NCBI GenBank assembly: GCA_002686195.1
Contig: NZAS01000169.1
Span: 1 to 43,877 of the forward strand
DNA from: Candidatus Pacearchaeota archaeon
Lineage (GTDB): Archaea > Nanoarchaeota > Nanoarchaeia > Pacearchaeales > GW2011-AR1
DNA: 43,877 nucleotides
Direction of reading: 5' to 3'
Part shown: one piece after another, positions 14,560 to 21,854 of the stretch
Layout of the letters: each line of letters begins with the position of its first letter
Numbering within the stretch: the first letter of the stretch is position 1
Notes under the pieces: generated by a model
Database searches by the model: none
What the model was told of the DNA's origin: nothing
The model's input: the letters and a program-made list of their open reading frames with translations, nothing else
Position numbers and translations under genes: made by a program

Positions 14560-15213
14560 ATGCAGCTCTCTCGCCCCCTCTTGCTCGGCCTGGGTGCCGC
14601 CCTACTCGGTGCTGCCGCTTTGTGGCTGCGACCCAAGACCTACAAGCGAATCCTCCTGGTCGGCGACTCTCAGCTCGACGGAAGCTACACGCTCGGCGGC
14701 CGGCTCGCGGAGCTCTTGCGCAAGCGGGGATTTACGGTTCAGCTCCTGGCGCGTTATGGCAAGGGCGCGGCGACCGGCGGGAGCTACTTCCTTGCCGAGC
14801 GCCTCCCCTCCGCGCTCAAGTCCTTCAAACCCGACCTGGTGGTGGTGTCCCTTGGAGGAAACGACGCGAGTAGGCATCACCCCTCCAGCAAGAGAGCCGC
14901 CTACCAAAAGATCATCCGCGCCTGGGCGAAGCTCATCCAGGCCAGCGGCGCCGACCTGATCTGGTTCACTCCAAGCACTGCGGATAACCGCGCCTACGAA
15001 GCGAAAAGACAGAAGATCCGAGAACACCTGCGCTCGGCGCTCGAGCCGATGGGGGTCACGGTGTACGACCACAGTGATCTCACCAGGGACATTCCCAGGC
15101 GAAAGCTATCGAGTACCGGCGCTGCGGACGGGGTTCACTTCAATCGCCCCGAATACGAGCGGTGGGCCAAGCGCGTAAACGAGGGTCCGCTGGCTTCTCT
15201 TAGGCTGGGCTGA
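14560..15213 (+). CDS. SGNH/GDSL-family hydrolase with N-terminal membrane anchor, 217 aa
   Basis: I choose the ATG at 14560, one base after the muramidase stop. Residues 5-24 form a membrane anchor (RPLLLGLGAALLGAAALWL). SGNH blocks are clear: VGDS with Ser37, LGGND near residue 107, and DGVHF near residue 193 with the Asp and His. It is the same architecture as the SGNH protein at 3100-3852, though the sequences have diverged. Coupling to a muramidase argues for a cell-envelope ester substrate such as O-acetyl groups on peptidoglycan; this is inference from context. Confidence 0.85.
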   Translation: MQLSRPLLLGLGAALLGAAALWLRPKTYKRILLVGDSQLDGSYTLGGRLAELLRKRGFTVQLLARYGKGAATGGSYFLAERLPSALKSFKPDLVVVSLGGNDASRHHPSSKRAAYQKIIRAWAKLIQASGADLIWFTPSTADNRAYEAKRQKIREHLRSALEPMGVTVYDHSDLTRDIPRRKLSSTGAADGVHFNRPEYERWAKRVNEGPLASLRLG

Positions 15214-15680
15214 TGATTGCCCTGATCCTTCCAGCTCGTCTTCGATCTCGCGTCAGGTCGCCTCGAGTCGCCGGGGTGATCCCGTATCACTATGACCCCA
15301 GCCGGAACACCTTCCGGGGAGAGACTGGGCTCGCCGGCCGCCCCGAAGCCCAGGTATGGGTCTGGGCCTTCAAGAAGGGGGAGGCCCGCCGCTATGTGGG
15401 GCGCTTTTCTCGACCGGATCACCGACTGCCGCAGGGAGATCACTTGCTGGTGGGAAAACGGCACCTGAACCCGCTGCGGGTGCCAGCGTGGCGGGGTTAC
15501 CTTGCGCGTTACCTTTTTCAGGTGATAAAGTCCGGCGATGCCAGTGCCAAACACTCAGTATGCAAGGCGCCTCTCCAAGCTCAGCCAGCCAGCTCTCCTG
15601 GTGGACATTGTCTACATCGAGGGGAAGGGCTTCTGCATGGACTTCGAGGACCCGATCCTCCTGGCAGAGGGACAGATTGA
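15213..15680 (+). CDS. Hypothetical protein, 155 aa
   Basis: The ATG overlaps the TGA of the SGNH gene (TGATG). The first 105 residues are a basic mixed domain (VIPYHYDPSRNTFRGETGLAGRPEAQVWVWAFKKGEARRYVGRF). The last 47 residues overlap, in another frame, the start of the 99-residue gene, and their low-quality composition (Pro/Gly/His-rich) suggests that this tail is under little selection of its own. No family is recognised. Confidence 0.5.
   Translation: MIALILPARLRSRVRSPRVAGVIPYHYDPSRNTFRGETGLAGRPEAQVWVWAFKKGEARRYVGRFSRPDHRLPQGDHLLVGKRHLNPLRVPAWRGYLARYLFQVIKSGDASAKHSVCKAPLQAQPASSPGGHCLHRGEGLLHGLRGPDPPGRGTD
15513..15530. promoter_or_regulatory. Palindromic element TTTCA-NN-TGAAA type, site a
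   Basis: An 18-base near-perfect palindrome (arms match 7 of 8) centred on GG, ending 7 bases before the ATG at 15538. TTGCGC at 15502-15507 and GATAAA at 15524-15529 give a possible promoter overlapping it. It is one of five related sites in the window. Confidence 0.5.
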
Positions 15681-15837
15681 CGCGCTGAAAGCTCTCAAGA
15701 CTCAACTAGAGGATGTCGAGGTTGCGGTCCAGGACGTCTCCCGCCAGGAGGCCAAGGCTCGCTGGATGCGCGGGGTCCGCTCGGCCCTGGACCTCACTAC
15801 ATTCGTTTCGGCGCTGCTCCCGTCGAAAGACGAGTAG
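15538..15837 (+). CDS. Small hypothetical protein, 99 aa
   Basis: Starts MPVPNTQYARRLSKLSQPALLVDIVYIEGKGFCMDFEDPILLAEGQIDALKALKTQLEDVE: a short beta-like part followed by a long helix, then a basic segment and a hydrophobic end (LDLTTFVSALLPSKDE). Palindromic element a lies just upstream, and there is no obvious Shine-Dalgarno, so the mRNA could be nearly leaderless. It overlaps the preceding gene by 143 bases in another frame. It may belong with the regulated genes that share this palindrome. Function is unknown. Confidence 0.55.
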   Translation: MPVPNTQYARRLSKLSQPALLVDIVYIEGKGFCMDFEDPILLAEGQIDALKALKTQLEDVEVAVQDVSRQEAKARWMRGVRSALDLTTFVSALLPSKDE

Positions 15838-15878
15838 CCTCCCTCGCCCGGCGCGGCCTTCCTTGATACTGTTCCAGC

Positions 15879-17249
15879 ATGCGTTCCGGTAGGCGGGCAG
15901 TACGACTTCGATCCACCGAGCAGGCCAAGCGTTGGCTGGTAGAGAGGTACGCCAAGAAGTACCCAGACGTTGTGTCCCTCACTCTGTTCCTGATGCGCTC
16001 CGCCGATGGCTGGTCCCGTCGCGTAGGTGTGGATCAAGTCTTCGTACGCCCCACAGTCGATCAAGAGCGGAGCTTGCAAGATCACCTGGACGATCTAACA
16101 GAGATCCCCTGGCAGGCGCTGCCGCTGGTTCCCTGGCTGGCAAACCGCTTGCGCAAGGGGGGCGATAAAAACCCACCCATCGAACTCTTTTACAGTGTCC
16201 TTACGGAGCTGGATCTGACGGACGCTGAGCGGCGGAAGTTGGAGCGCATATGGCGCCCCTACGAGGAGTCCCTGAACTGGGTGGTGCCCGAGGAAGGGCG
16301 GGTAGCTACAGGTCCAACCGCAGCGCGAAAGCTGGAACTCTCGTTCATGCCCCAGACGGCGCGAGTGTTGGGATGGGATCGGGTGAACAAAATACGCGCT
16401 CGCGCTTCAATCCAGGGGCTTAATCGACACAGCTTGAGCGATATGGGCGATTGGGTCCGTTCCCAGAATCCCGATATGGGAAGACTGTCCATTGGTGAGG
16501 CGCTGACGGGTTCCAGGATTTGGCATGACGATCTGGCTCTCGGCAAGAGCCCGCCTCTAGGCTCAAGGGATCAAGGTCAAGTCGTAGTTCGCCTGCCAAA
16601 GAGGTGGACTTGGCAACGCCTTGGTGCGGACCTTCTCGAGGCTGAGGGCAACGCGATGGGTCACTGCATTGGAGGTGACTCCTACGTCCACATGGCGGAG
16701 CGGGGCGAGGCTTCTTTCTATTCTCTGCGCGACGCGAAGGGCCAACCTCATATCACCGTGGAGGTGAGCACCATCAGCCAGGAGGTACTGGACCGCCTCG
16801 ATACGGAGTGGGGCGACGCCTTCCAGCATGACGATGACTATACATATCTCACCCTGGACCCGAGCAAACCCGAAGAATTGGCCGAGATCAAGGGCCTCAA
16901 GGGTTACGAGAGCTTTCTGCGCGAGTGGGGCGATGAAGAAGAAGCTCTCACCTACCTCCAGCACATGCACGACGAGGGACATTGGTCCGGCGAGGGTAGA
17001 TTCGTGCCACCTGGCGACCACACGGGTCTGTGGCAAGACAGTATCGCCAGCTTGTCCGGCCGAGAGAACGCCCGGCCCCACAAGAAGTACAGCTCTGCGA
17101 TCACCAGTCTGGTGGAGCTCCTTGCGAAGGCCAAACCGGGGCACTGGCGGAGGGAAGGGCTCCTGGCAGATGCTGGGGCTGCGGAGAGCTATCTGACTGT
17201 GAAAGACAAGGTCAGGCTTTTCGGTAGAGCGCAGACGAAAGGCCGTTAG
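15879..17249 (+). CDS. PcfJ-like domain protein, 456 aa
   Basis: The diagnostic region lies around residues 250-300: LEAEGNAMGHCIGGDSYVHMAERGEASFYSLRDAKGQPHITVEV. This matches the PcfJ-like signature, in which a G-H-C-(I/V)-G motif is followed by a Tyr, a reporter-like strand and T-V-E-V/I. PcfJ-like proteins occur on conjugative plasmids and phages; their biochemical activity is not settled. The N-terminal 245 residues are helical and basic, and the C-terminus is acidic then basic. It is the last gene of the rightward block and meets the leftward genes 3 bases later. Confidence 0.7.
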   Translation: MRSGRRAVRLRSTEQAKRWLVERYAKKYPDVVSLTLFLMRSADGWSRRVGVDQVFVRPTVDQERSLQDHLDDLTEIPWQALPLVPWLANRLRKGGDKNPPIELFYSVLTELDLTDAERRKLERIWRPYEESLNWVVPEEGRVATGPTAARKLELSFMPQTARVLGWDRVNKIRARASIQGLNRHSLSDMGDWVRSQNPDMGRLSIGEALTGSRIWHDDLALGKSPPLGSRDQGQVVVRLPKRWTWQRLGADLLEAEGNAMGHCIGGDSYVHMAERGEASFYSLRDAKGQPHITVEVSTISQEVLDRLDTEWGDAFQHDDDYTYLTLDPSKPEELAEIKGLKGYESFLREWGDEEEALTYLQHMHDEGHWSGEGRFVPPGDHTGLWQDSIASLSGRENARPHKKYSSAITSLVELLAKAKPGHWRREGLLADAGAAESYLTVKDKVRLFGRAQTKGR

Positions 17250-17251
17250 GA

Positions 17252-17539
17252 CTACAGCGTCCCGGAGAGGACGGCTGCATCTACCTCGTCGTCAGTCATG
17301 TTGCTGGCCCGCCTTCTCATTCCAGCATCGAACTGGGACTCCAGCAGCTCCCGGTTGTCCCGGAGTATGGAGCGCAGGAAGTTGCGATGCTCGGCCACTC
17401 TTTCTGCGTAGGCAGCCCACTTTGGGTCCTCTGCGGCGGCATCCATGAGCGCCTCTTCCAGGCGGCTCTCGAGCAGCTTCGTGGCGAGGCAGGCGACGAT
17501 TCGCTGGAGCTTCTTCCGCGTGGGTTTCTTTGCCTTCAC
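17252..17539 (-). CDS. Small helical protein, 95 aa
   Basis: Starts MKAKKPTRKKLQRIVACLATKLLESRLEEALMDAAAEDPKW. It is basic at the N-terminus, then a continuous amphipathic helix pattern with an acidic C-terminus (MTDDEVDAAVLSGTL). It is the last gene of a leftward cluster and converges with the PcfJ-like gene. It has a single Cys and no membrane segment. No family is recognised. Confidence 0.6.
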   Translation of the reverse strand: MKAKKPTRKKLQRIVACLATKLLESRLEEALMDAAAEDPKWAAYAERVAEHRNFLRSILRDNRELLESQFDAGMRRRASNMTDDEVDAAVLSGTL

Positions 17540-17543
17540 GGGA

Positions 17544-17639
17544 CTAGCACTTGATCATGGCGTCGAGGATCAGGGAGAACACGATGATGGCGATGAACAC
17601 CCGCATAAACCGGGGCGGCTCTCGGTCCTCTTGCTTCAT
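17544..17639 (-). CDS. Very small single-span membrane protein, 31 aa
   Basis: A short gene whose ATG (17639-17637) overlaps the TGA of the upstream gene (ATGA), which is the main support for its reality. The product is MKQEDREPPRF then MRVFIAIIVFSLILDAMIKC: a charged N-terminus and one hydrophobic helix with a terminal Lys-Cys. Small single-span proteins of this type are common in phage early regions and often bind host membrane proteins. Function is unknown. Confidence 0.5.
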   Translation of the reverse strand: MKQEDREPPRFMRVFIAIIVFSLILDAMIKC

Positions 17640-18001
17640 GCTGCCGGCTCTGTCACTTGCAGGGTCACCTGTTCGACGTCGATCACTTCGCTGAACGCCC
17701 AGGGCCCCTGAGTCGCCAGCTTCCACTCGGAGTCTACCGTAGGGACGGCCAGATCGCGGATCGCGTCCTTCCAGGTTTCGGAGGGCACCGACTGACTCAG
17801 CTTGTCCAGGTGGGCTTCCCACTCAACGCAGCTTCGGTTGTAGAGAAGGGCGGTCGCGTTTCTGGACTTGAGTTCTTCGTCGATCTGTTCCATGAGAGCG
17901 TGGATAGATACTTCGGAGTCGTCCAGCGACTCGGCCTGTAGGTGCATGTTGTGCAGCAAGTCTGCGGTGCGAAGGATTTCTTCCTGAGATAGCTGTTTCA
18001 T
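17636..18001 (-). CDS. Hypothetical protein, 121 aa
   Basis: The ATG at 18001 follows TTGAGGAACAC; an upstream in-frame codon would add five residues and is less likely. The N-terminal half is helical (SQEEILRTADLLHNMHLQAESLDDSEVSIHALMEQIDEEL). The C-terminal half is mixed with several Trp (WEAHLDKLSQSVPSETWKDAIRDLAV). The ribosome site overlaps the T-run end of the upstream terminator hairpin, so expression may depend on read-through. No family is recognised. Confidence 0.6.
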   Translation of the reverse strand: MKQLSQEEILRTADLLHNMHLQAESLDDSEVSIHALMEQIDEELKSRNATALLYNRSCVEWEAHLDKLSQSVPSETWKDAIRDLAVPTVDSEWKLATQGPWAFSEVIDVEQVTLQVTEPAA

Positions 18002-18014
18002 GTGTTCCTCAACC

Positions 18015-18043
18015 AAAAAGGGGGCGACCCGAAGGCCGCCCCC
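18015..18043 (-). terminator. Intrinsic terminator after the 184-aa gene
   Basis: Read on the minus strand, GGGGGCG pairs with CGCCCCC (plus coordinates 18037-18043 and 18020-18026) and is followed at once by TTTTT (18019-18015). It lies 27 bases after the stop at 18070 and just before the start of the next leftward gene, so it may partly insulate that gene. Confidence 0.75.
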
Positions 18044-18069
18044 AGAAAGGGTCAGCGGCTCCGGCCCGG

Positions 18070-18624
18070 CTAGATGCCGAGCGCGTCGTCGAGGTCGCCG
18101 TCGCCCGCGGTACTCGCGGATTCCAGGCGGGCGGCGCTCTCGTTGGCCTTGGCGGTCATTTCGGCCAGAAGGTCGCCGAACTCTGCGCGAACGCGGGTGC
18201 CGGTAACGTCACCCTTGAGGGGGTTGACGAAGCGGACGCGCGAGTACTTGGAGTCGTCGCCTTCGGGCTCGAGAATGAGCTCCACGGGGTTGGCGGTCTG
18301 AACCATCGAGGCGAGCCACTCGGAGACGGTGTCCAGCGAGGCGAGCGGAGCGGTGTAGCCCATCGCCTTGCAGGTGCCGGCGAAGACGCTCTTCGCCTTG
18401 TCGTCTGAGGAGGTTCCCTCGATGAAGTAGTCCTGGCGGATCACGGTGCCTTTGCCGTTGGTGCCGACCAGTCCCCACTGAATGGAAATGGACTTGCCGT
18501 CCACGACCTTGCCGGAGGGGGTGTTGATCCCCTCCTTGTAGTCAGCGCGAACGGGAATTGCGGTTGCGGGAGCATTGACGTCAATGCGCGAAGGGGTCTT
18601 GTACTCATTGGGATCGAAAAACAC
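18070..18624 (-). CDS. Putative single-strand DNA-binding-like protein, 184 aa
   Basis: A GTG start follows TAGGAGATACC. The body has alternating beta-like stretches (KSISIQWGLVGTNGKGTVIRQDYFIEG) and helices. The tail is flexible and ends in an acidic segment (STAGDGDLDDALGI). Small, highly expressed phage proteins with a beta core and acidic tail next to a polymerase gene are often SSB-like or of the DUF669-like group, and this gene has its own promoter, 5' repeat and terminator. The acidic tail is not a canonical DDDIPF end. This is a tentative context-based call. Confidence 0.5.
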   Translation of the reverse strand: MFFDPNEYKTPSRIDVNAPATAIPVRADYKEGINTPSGKVVDGKSISIQWGLVGTNGKGTVIRQDYFIEGTSSDDKAKSVFAGTCKAMGYTAPLASLDTVSEWLASMVQTANPVELILEPEGDDSKYSRVRFVNPLKGDVTGTRVRAEFGDLLAEMTAKANESAARLESASTAGDGDLDDALGI

Positions 18625-18643
18625 GGTATCTCCTAGATTTCTC

Positions 18644-18663
18644 AGTTGTCTGTAGTTGTCTGT
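18644..18663 (-). repeat. Tandem perfect 10-base repeat in the 5' leader of the 184-aa gene
   Basis: AGTTGTCTGT occurs twice back to back (plus strand). In the leftward mRNA it reads ACAGACAACU twice, about 20 bases before the GTG. A binding site for translational autoregulation is possible. Confidence 0.5.
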
Positions 18664-18686
18664 GGTTTGGAGCCGCTGACGAAGAG

Positions 18687-18716
18687 ACAGTACTCCCGCG
18701 GATTCGCGTTGGTCAA
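18687..18716 (-). promoter_or_regulatory. Candidate leftward promoter for the 184-aa gene
   Basis: On the minus strand, TTGACC (18716-18711), an 18-base spacer and TACTGT (18692-18687), about 60 bases upstream of the GTG at 18624. Confidence 0.5.
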
Positions 18717-18722
18717 GAGCCT

Positions 18723-18750
18723 AAATGCCGATTTGTTGAATCTGGCATTT
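18723..18750. promoter_or_regulatory. Inverted repeat in the divergent region; operator or attenuator
   Basis: AAATGCC (18723-18729) pairs with GGCATTT (18744-18750), and an inner GATT (18730-18733) pairs with AATC (18739-18742). Read rightward it is followed by TTTC, so it could also act as a weak intrinsic terminator. It lies between the two divergent genes. Confidence 0.5.
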
Positions 18751-18809
18751 TTTCTCGTTCAGCCCTTCCCAACGGAGCGTGGATCAGAGCATATTGGTTG
18801 AGCTTCGAC

Positions 18810-18838
18810 TTGTCCCTGGCTCGGGACAGAAATATGGC
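18810..18838 (+). promoter_or_regulatory. Candidate rightward promoter overlapping an inverted repeat
   Basis: TTGTCC (18810-18815), a 17-base spacer and TATGGC (18833-18838), just before the GTG at 18853. The inverted repeat TGTCCC (18811-18816)/GGGACA (18823-18828) overlaps it and would suit an operator. Confidence 0.4.
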
Positions 18839-18852
18839 AGAGAGGGGAAGAG

Positions 18853-19644
18853 GTGGCAGTCGTTCAAGCGGCGCAGTATGACGTTATCTTCGACAAGGAA
18901 TACCTGACGGCAGTCCATGGATCAATAGCCATGGCCGTCGCGGATTTTGCCCGTGCGTGGGCGACGAGATGGCAGCTCAAGAACCGAAATCCCGGCGAGA
19001 TCGAGGTACGCCTCGCTTTCCTCACTGGCGACACCCTCAATCTACGCTTCCAGGGACGCCAGATCATCGACTCCCTTCTCCAGGGCAACTACGCGCCTCT
19101 GGAGCGAGCCCTCAAGCGGGCCGGTCTGTCAGCCGGCGACCAGCTTGCCTCCTGGGCTGGTGGCCCTCTCCTGGGTGTGCAGCTCGCGGTTCCGACCCTG
19201 GTCGCTCTCTCTCAGGAAGAGTATGCAGCGGGTCTTCGCGTTCGTACCAAGCCCTTCCACAAGTACACCAACAAGAGCCACATGCAGGACTTCCGGGCTA
19301 CGTCGCGCCTGATGGCCGAGCGCCGCGCCGCCGAAGGGCCTCAAGAGGCGTTCGAGCAGGCTCGAAGGCTGGCGGCCCGCACTGGCGAAGCGGTCCCTAC
19401 CGGGCTCACCGTAGCAGGGCGCCCGCTCAGGGTGGTCGAGGTGCCCGGCGCCAGGGTGACTCGCGTAGTACGCCCAAGCGGGGCGAGCGTGGAGGTAGTT
19501 CGCGGGCCAGGTGGCAGGTTCCGTTCCTACTTCGACGACCAAACGAAAGCAGCGATCTACCAGGACGCTCGCGACCGCGGATTCTCCCGCGTGGCGCGAG
19601 AGCTGGGGATTCCCAGATCCACCATCTACGAGTGGAAGCCTTGA
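18853..19644 (+). CDS. DNA-binding protein with C-terminal helix-turn-helix, 263 aa; terminal-protein candidate
   Basis: Residues 235-263 (AAIYQDARDRGFSRVARELGIPRSTIYEWKP) are a clear helix-turn-helix of the kind found in transposases and resolvases. The rest is basic and helical, with a beta-like stretch around residues 180-225. The start is a GTG after a purine-rich ribosome region. It lies directly upstream of, and 4 bases from, the family B polymerase gene. In protein-primed phages such as PRD1 and phi29, a terminal protein of about 260 residues is encoded directly before the polymerase, so the size and position match. The helix-turn-helix equally fits an early regulator; both remain open. 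Confidence 0.6.
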   Translation: MAVVQAAQYDVIFDKEYLTAVHGSIAMAVADFARAWATRWQLKNRNPGEIEVRLAFLTGDTLNLRFQGRQIIDSLLQGNYAPLERALKRAGLSAGDQLASWAGGPLLGVQLAVPTLVALSQEEYAAGLRVRTKPFHKYTNKSHMQDFRATSRLMAERRAAEGPQEAFEQARRLAARTGEAVPTGLTVAGRPLRVVEVPGARVTRVVRPSGASVEVVRGPGGRFRSYFDDQTKAAIYQDARDRGFSRVARELGIPRSTIYEWKP

Positions 19645-19648
19645 TACC

Positions 19649-21298
19649 TTGCGCCTCACAGGCAAAGAATCCATATACGGGCTTGGCCTCGAAGAGGACG
19701 GTCGCCGTTTTCTCACGGGCGACGGCGAGATTCTGACGGATGCTCCCCATGATGCTGTCTGGAAAGGGGCCTACATCGGAGCGGCAGAGCGCACCATCCG
19801 GGCAGCCTTCCGCCAAGCCGCCCGCAAGGGCTGGCGAGGGGTCGCTCTAGGAACCCGGAAGCGCGGAGTCCGCAGCTTTACCCTCGAGGCTGGCCGCCAC
19901 AGGATCAACTACGTCAACCCAAGCGGTTGGGGCGAGAACATCGAACACCCGGCCCTCATCCAGGAGCGCCTGCGAGACTGCCAGTCCTGGTGCAACCTGA
20001 TCGGATGGGCGTGGCGCCCTACCGCTGCGGCGTGGCTCATGGGCCTCTATCGCCGGGAAGGCACGAAGAACGCGAGTCTGGGCCTCCCCGATTTTCAGGT
20101 CCGGGAGTTTGAGGGGGTCTGCCGCCAGATCCCGCCTGCCTATCGCCCGATGGTGATCCGCAGCTACATGGGCGGCCCCATCGTCGTCGCCAGCGGCGAG
20201 CTGGAGCCGTGCGTGAGTTGGGACCGCATCCGCGCCTACTCCAACTCGATGAAGCGACAGCTTCCTGTAGGTGCTCCGGTGGCGGCCAAGTGGCTTCGCT
20301 GGGATCGCCTCCGCGACGGCATGGCTGTCCTCGATGCGACGGTGCGCGTTCGCCGCGATCTTCACCTTCCGCCGCTGCCTGTCCGAATGGCCGGCAACGC
20401 CATCGTCTACCCGACAGGCACCTTTCGCGGAACCTGGACCAACCTCGATCTGGATGGACTGGAGCGGCGCGGTGACGGCGAGGTCTTGAAGGTACACGAT
20501 GCCTGTGTGTTCAATACCGCTCCCGTTCTGGGCTCCCTCTTGGAGCAGTTGGACAACTGGGAGCAGGCCGGCTTTCGTTGGGCGAAGTTCTGTGCCAACG
20601 CCTTCGGCGGAAAGTGGGCGCAACACCACAACGAGAAGTGCTACGTCGGCTACAGCGAGGAAGAGATCCGGTCCCTGAAAGGCAACGCAGACGCGACCCT
20701 GCACCAGGACGAGGGCATGACCTGGGTGGTGGCGAAGGACAACCTGTTCGACAAGCGTCTGCCGATTTATCGGCCCGACCGGAGCAGCTTCATCGTCGCT
20801 CGCAATCGTGTCGAGGTATTCGACGCTGTCCGACGCTTGCGTCCAGGCTCCGTGGCAGCTCTCCATGTAGATGCGATCTGGACCGACGACCGGCGCGGAG
20901 ATCCCGGTCCATCCTGGCGAAAGGAAGGCGACTTCACTCGCTCTCGCCACTACGGCCCAGGCGTCTACGTCGAGTACGGAGAGGGGGGCAAGGTGGGGCA
21001 CTCCGGGATGGAAGGCGATCCCTCCGCTTCGGATGTCGAGAGACTCATGCGCTCGATCTCGTCCACCTATCGTCACGCTGGCACCTTGTCCTCACGCAAC
21101 TGGAGCGCCGATCCGGCACTGCATGCAGCGGCCCGCTCGACCCCTCTGGACGCCCAGGCTATTGACCTGCCACGCCATGTGGATACGACTGTTCCCGTTG
21201 TCGATCTTTGGTCCGAGAACTGGTCTTTCGGTGGTTATCCCACTCCCTACGGAGATTTCTGGTGCGACTCCTGGGCCAGAATACCGCGAGCGAGTTGA
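19649..21298 (+). CDS. Family B DNA polymerase of the protein-primed type, short, about 549 aa
   Basis: PolB motifs occur in order: IRSYMGGPIVVASGEL before motif A, SWDRIRAYSNSM (motif A, Asp near residue 192), AKFCANAFGGKWAQ (motif B, K-x3-N-x2-G-G-K), IVARNRVEVFDA, HVDAIWT (motif C, Asp near residue 408), and GVYVEYGEGGK (K-x-Y-like). In motif C the usual D-T-D-S reads H-V-D-A, keeping the second, metal-binding Asp. No D-x-E exonuclease motif is visible N-terminally. A DEDDh exonuclease is encoded separately at 24391. The length is close to protein-primed polymerases (553-575 residues). I place the start at TTG 19649, after GGAAG. Confidence 0.75.
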   Translation: MRLTGKESIYGLGLEEDGRRFLTGDGEILTDAPHDAVWKGAYIGAAERTIRAAFRQAARKGWRGVALGTRKRGVRSFTLEAGRHRINYVNPSGWGENIEHPALIQERLRDCQSWCNLIGWAWRPTAAAWLMGLYRREGTKNASLGLPDFQVREFEGVCRQIPPAYRPMVIRSYMGGPIVVASGELEPCVSWDRIRAYSNSMKRQLPVGAPVAAKWLRWDRLRDGMAVLDATVRVRRDLHLPPLPVRMAGNAIVYPTGTFRGTWTNLDLDGLERRGDGEVLKVHDACVFNTAPVLGSLLEQLDNWEQAGFRWAKFCANAFGGKWAQHHNEKCYVGYSEEEIRSLKGNADATLHQDEGMTWVVAKDNLFDKRLPIYRPDRSSFIVARNRVEVFDAVRRLRPGSVAALHVDAIWTDDRRGDPGPSWRKEGDFTRSRHYGPGVYVEYGEGGKVGHSGMEGDPSASDVERLMRSISSTYRHAGTLSSRNWSADPALHAAARSTPLDAQAIDLPRHVDTTVPVVDLWSENWSFGGYPTPYGDFWCDSWARIPRAS

Positions 21299-21321
21299 CA
21301 GGGTTTTTATCAGGTGAAAAA
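21295..21321 (+). promoter_or_regulatory. Promoter -35 plus palindromic element, site b
   Basis: A perfect TTGACA (21295-21300) overlaps the polymerase stop. The palindrome TTTTATCA-GG-TGAAAAA lies immediately downstream, where a repressor would block the promoter, 9 bases before the ATG at 21330. The -10 is poor. Confidence 0.5.
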
Positions 21322-21329
21322 CTGCCGCC

Positions 21330-21854
21330 ATGATGGAACTGGCCGATGCCATGTCCGAGCTCGCTCTGCCTCAGTGGCTGACGTCGTCTTCCTGCGCTGT
21401 CTGCGGAGGCTTGCGAGAGGATCTCGCTGCGCCCTATTCCCAACAAGACTTTCGCGCTCTGGCGGTGATCTTGACCGACGATTCTTCCTGCGGCTCCGCA
21501 GCTCTTGCGGCCTGCCTCGAGCAGAAGGCTACTCAGCGTTCCTGGGTGGAGGCGCATCGCTTGTGCGCACTGGTGTGTCAGGCTTGCGACTCGACCGTTC
21601 CGAGACTGGTGGAGTCCAACGGGCTCCTGGTGTCGAGGAAGGTTGGTCGCCGACAAGACGGACCTTTCCGCGGACGCTTTCGTGATTACCTTCGCTGCCC
21701 CGAGTGCAAATCCCACGTTCCTGTGGGCGCGGACTCGCCAACGCCTCCAGTCGTGCTCCCTCGTCTGCGGGGAGTGGCCTGGTGTGGAGTCGGCCTTTCG
21801 TGTCAGGGAGATTGCCTTACAACCAACTGGAGTAAAACAACATGCCAACAATGA
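21330..21854 (+). CDS. Zinc-ribbon-type protein, 174 aa
   Basis: Several Cys pairs are visible: CAVCGG near residue 22, CALVCQAC near residue 80, and CPEC near residue 120 (YLRCPECKSHVPVG), followed by WCGVGLSCQGDC and a final Cys. These could bind one or two zinc ions. The middle is helical (AALAACLEQKATQRSWVEAHRL). The ATG follows palindromic element b with almost no leader. The gene overlaps the next start by 13 bases. A DNA- or RNA-binding or recombination-accessory role is plausible but unproven. Confidence 0.6.
   Translation: MMELADAMSELALPQWLTSSSCAVCGGLREDLAAPYSQQDFRALAVILTDDSSCGSAALAACLEQKATQRSWVEAHRLCALVCQACDSTVPRLVESNGLLVSRKVGRRQDGPFRGRFRDYLRCPECKSHVPVGADSPTPPVVLPRLRGVAWCGVGLSCQGDCLTTNWSKTTCQQ

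Noticed and set aside
19847..21076. Minus-strand open frame of 409 aa opposite the polymerase gene
   Set aside because: The plus strand carries ordered PolB motifs; the reverse frame has none.
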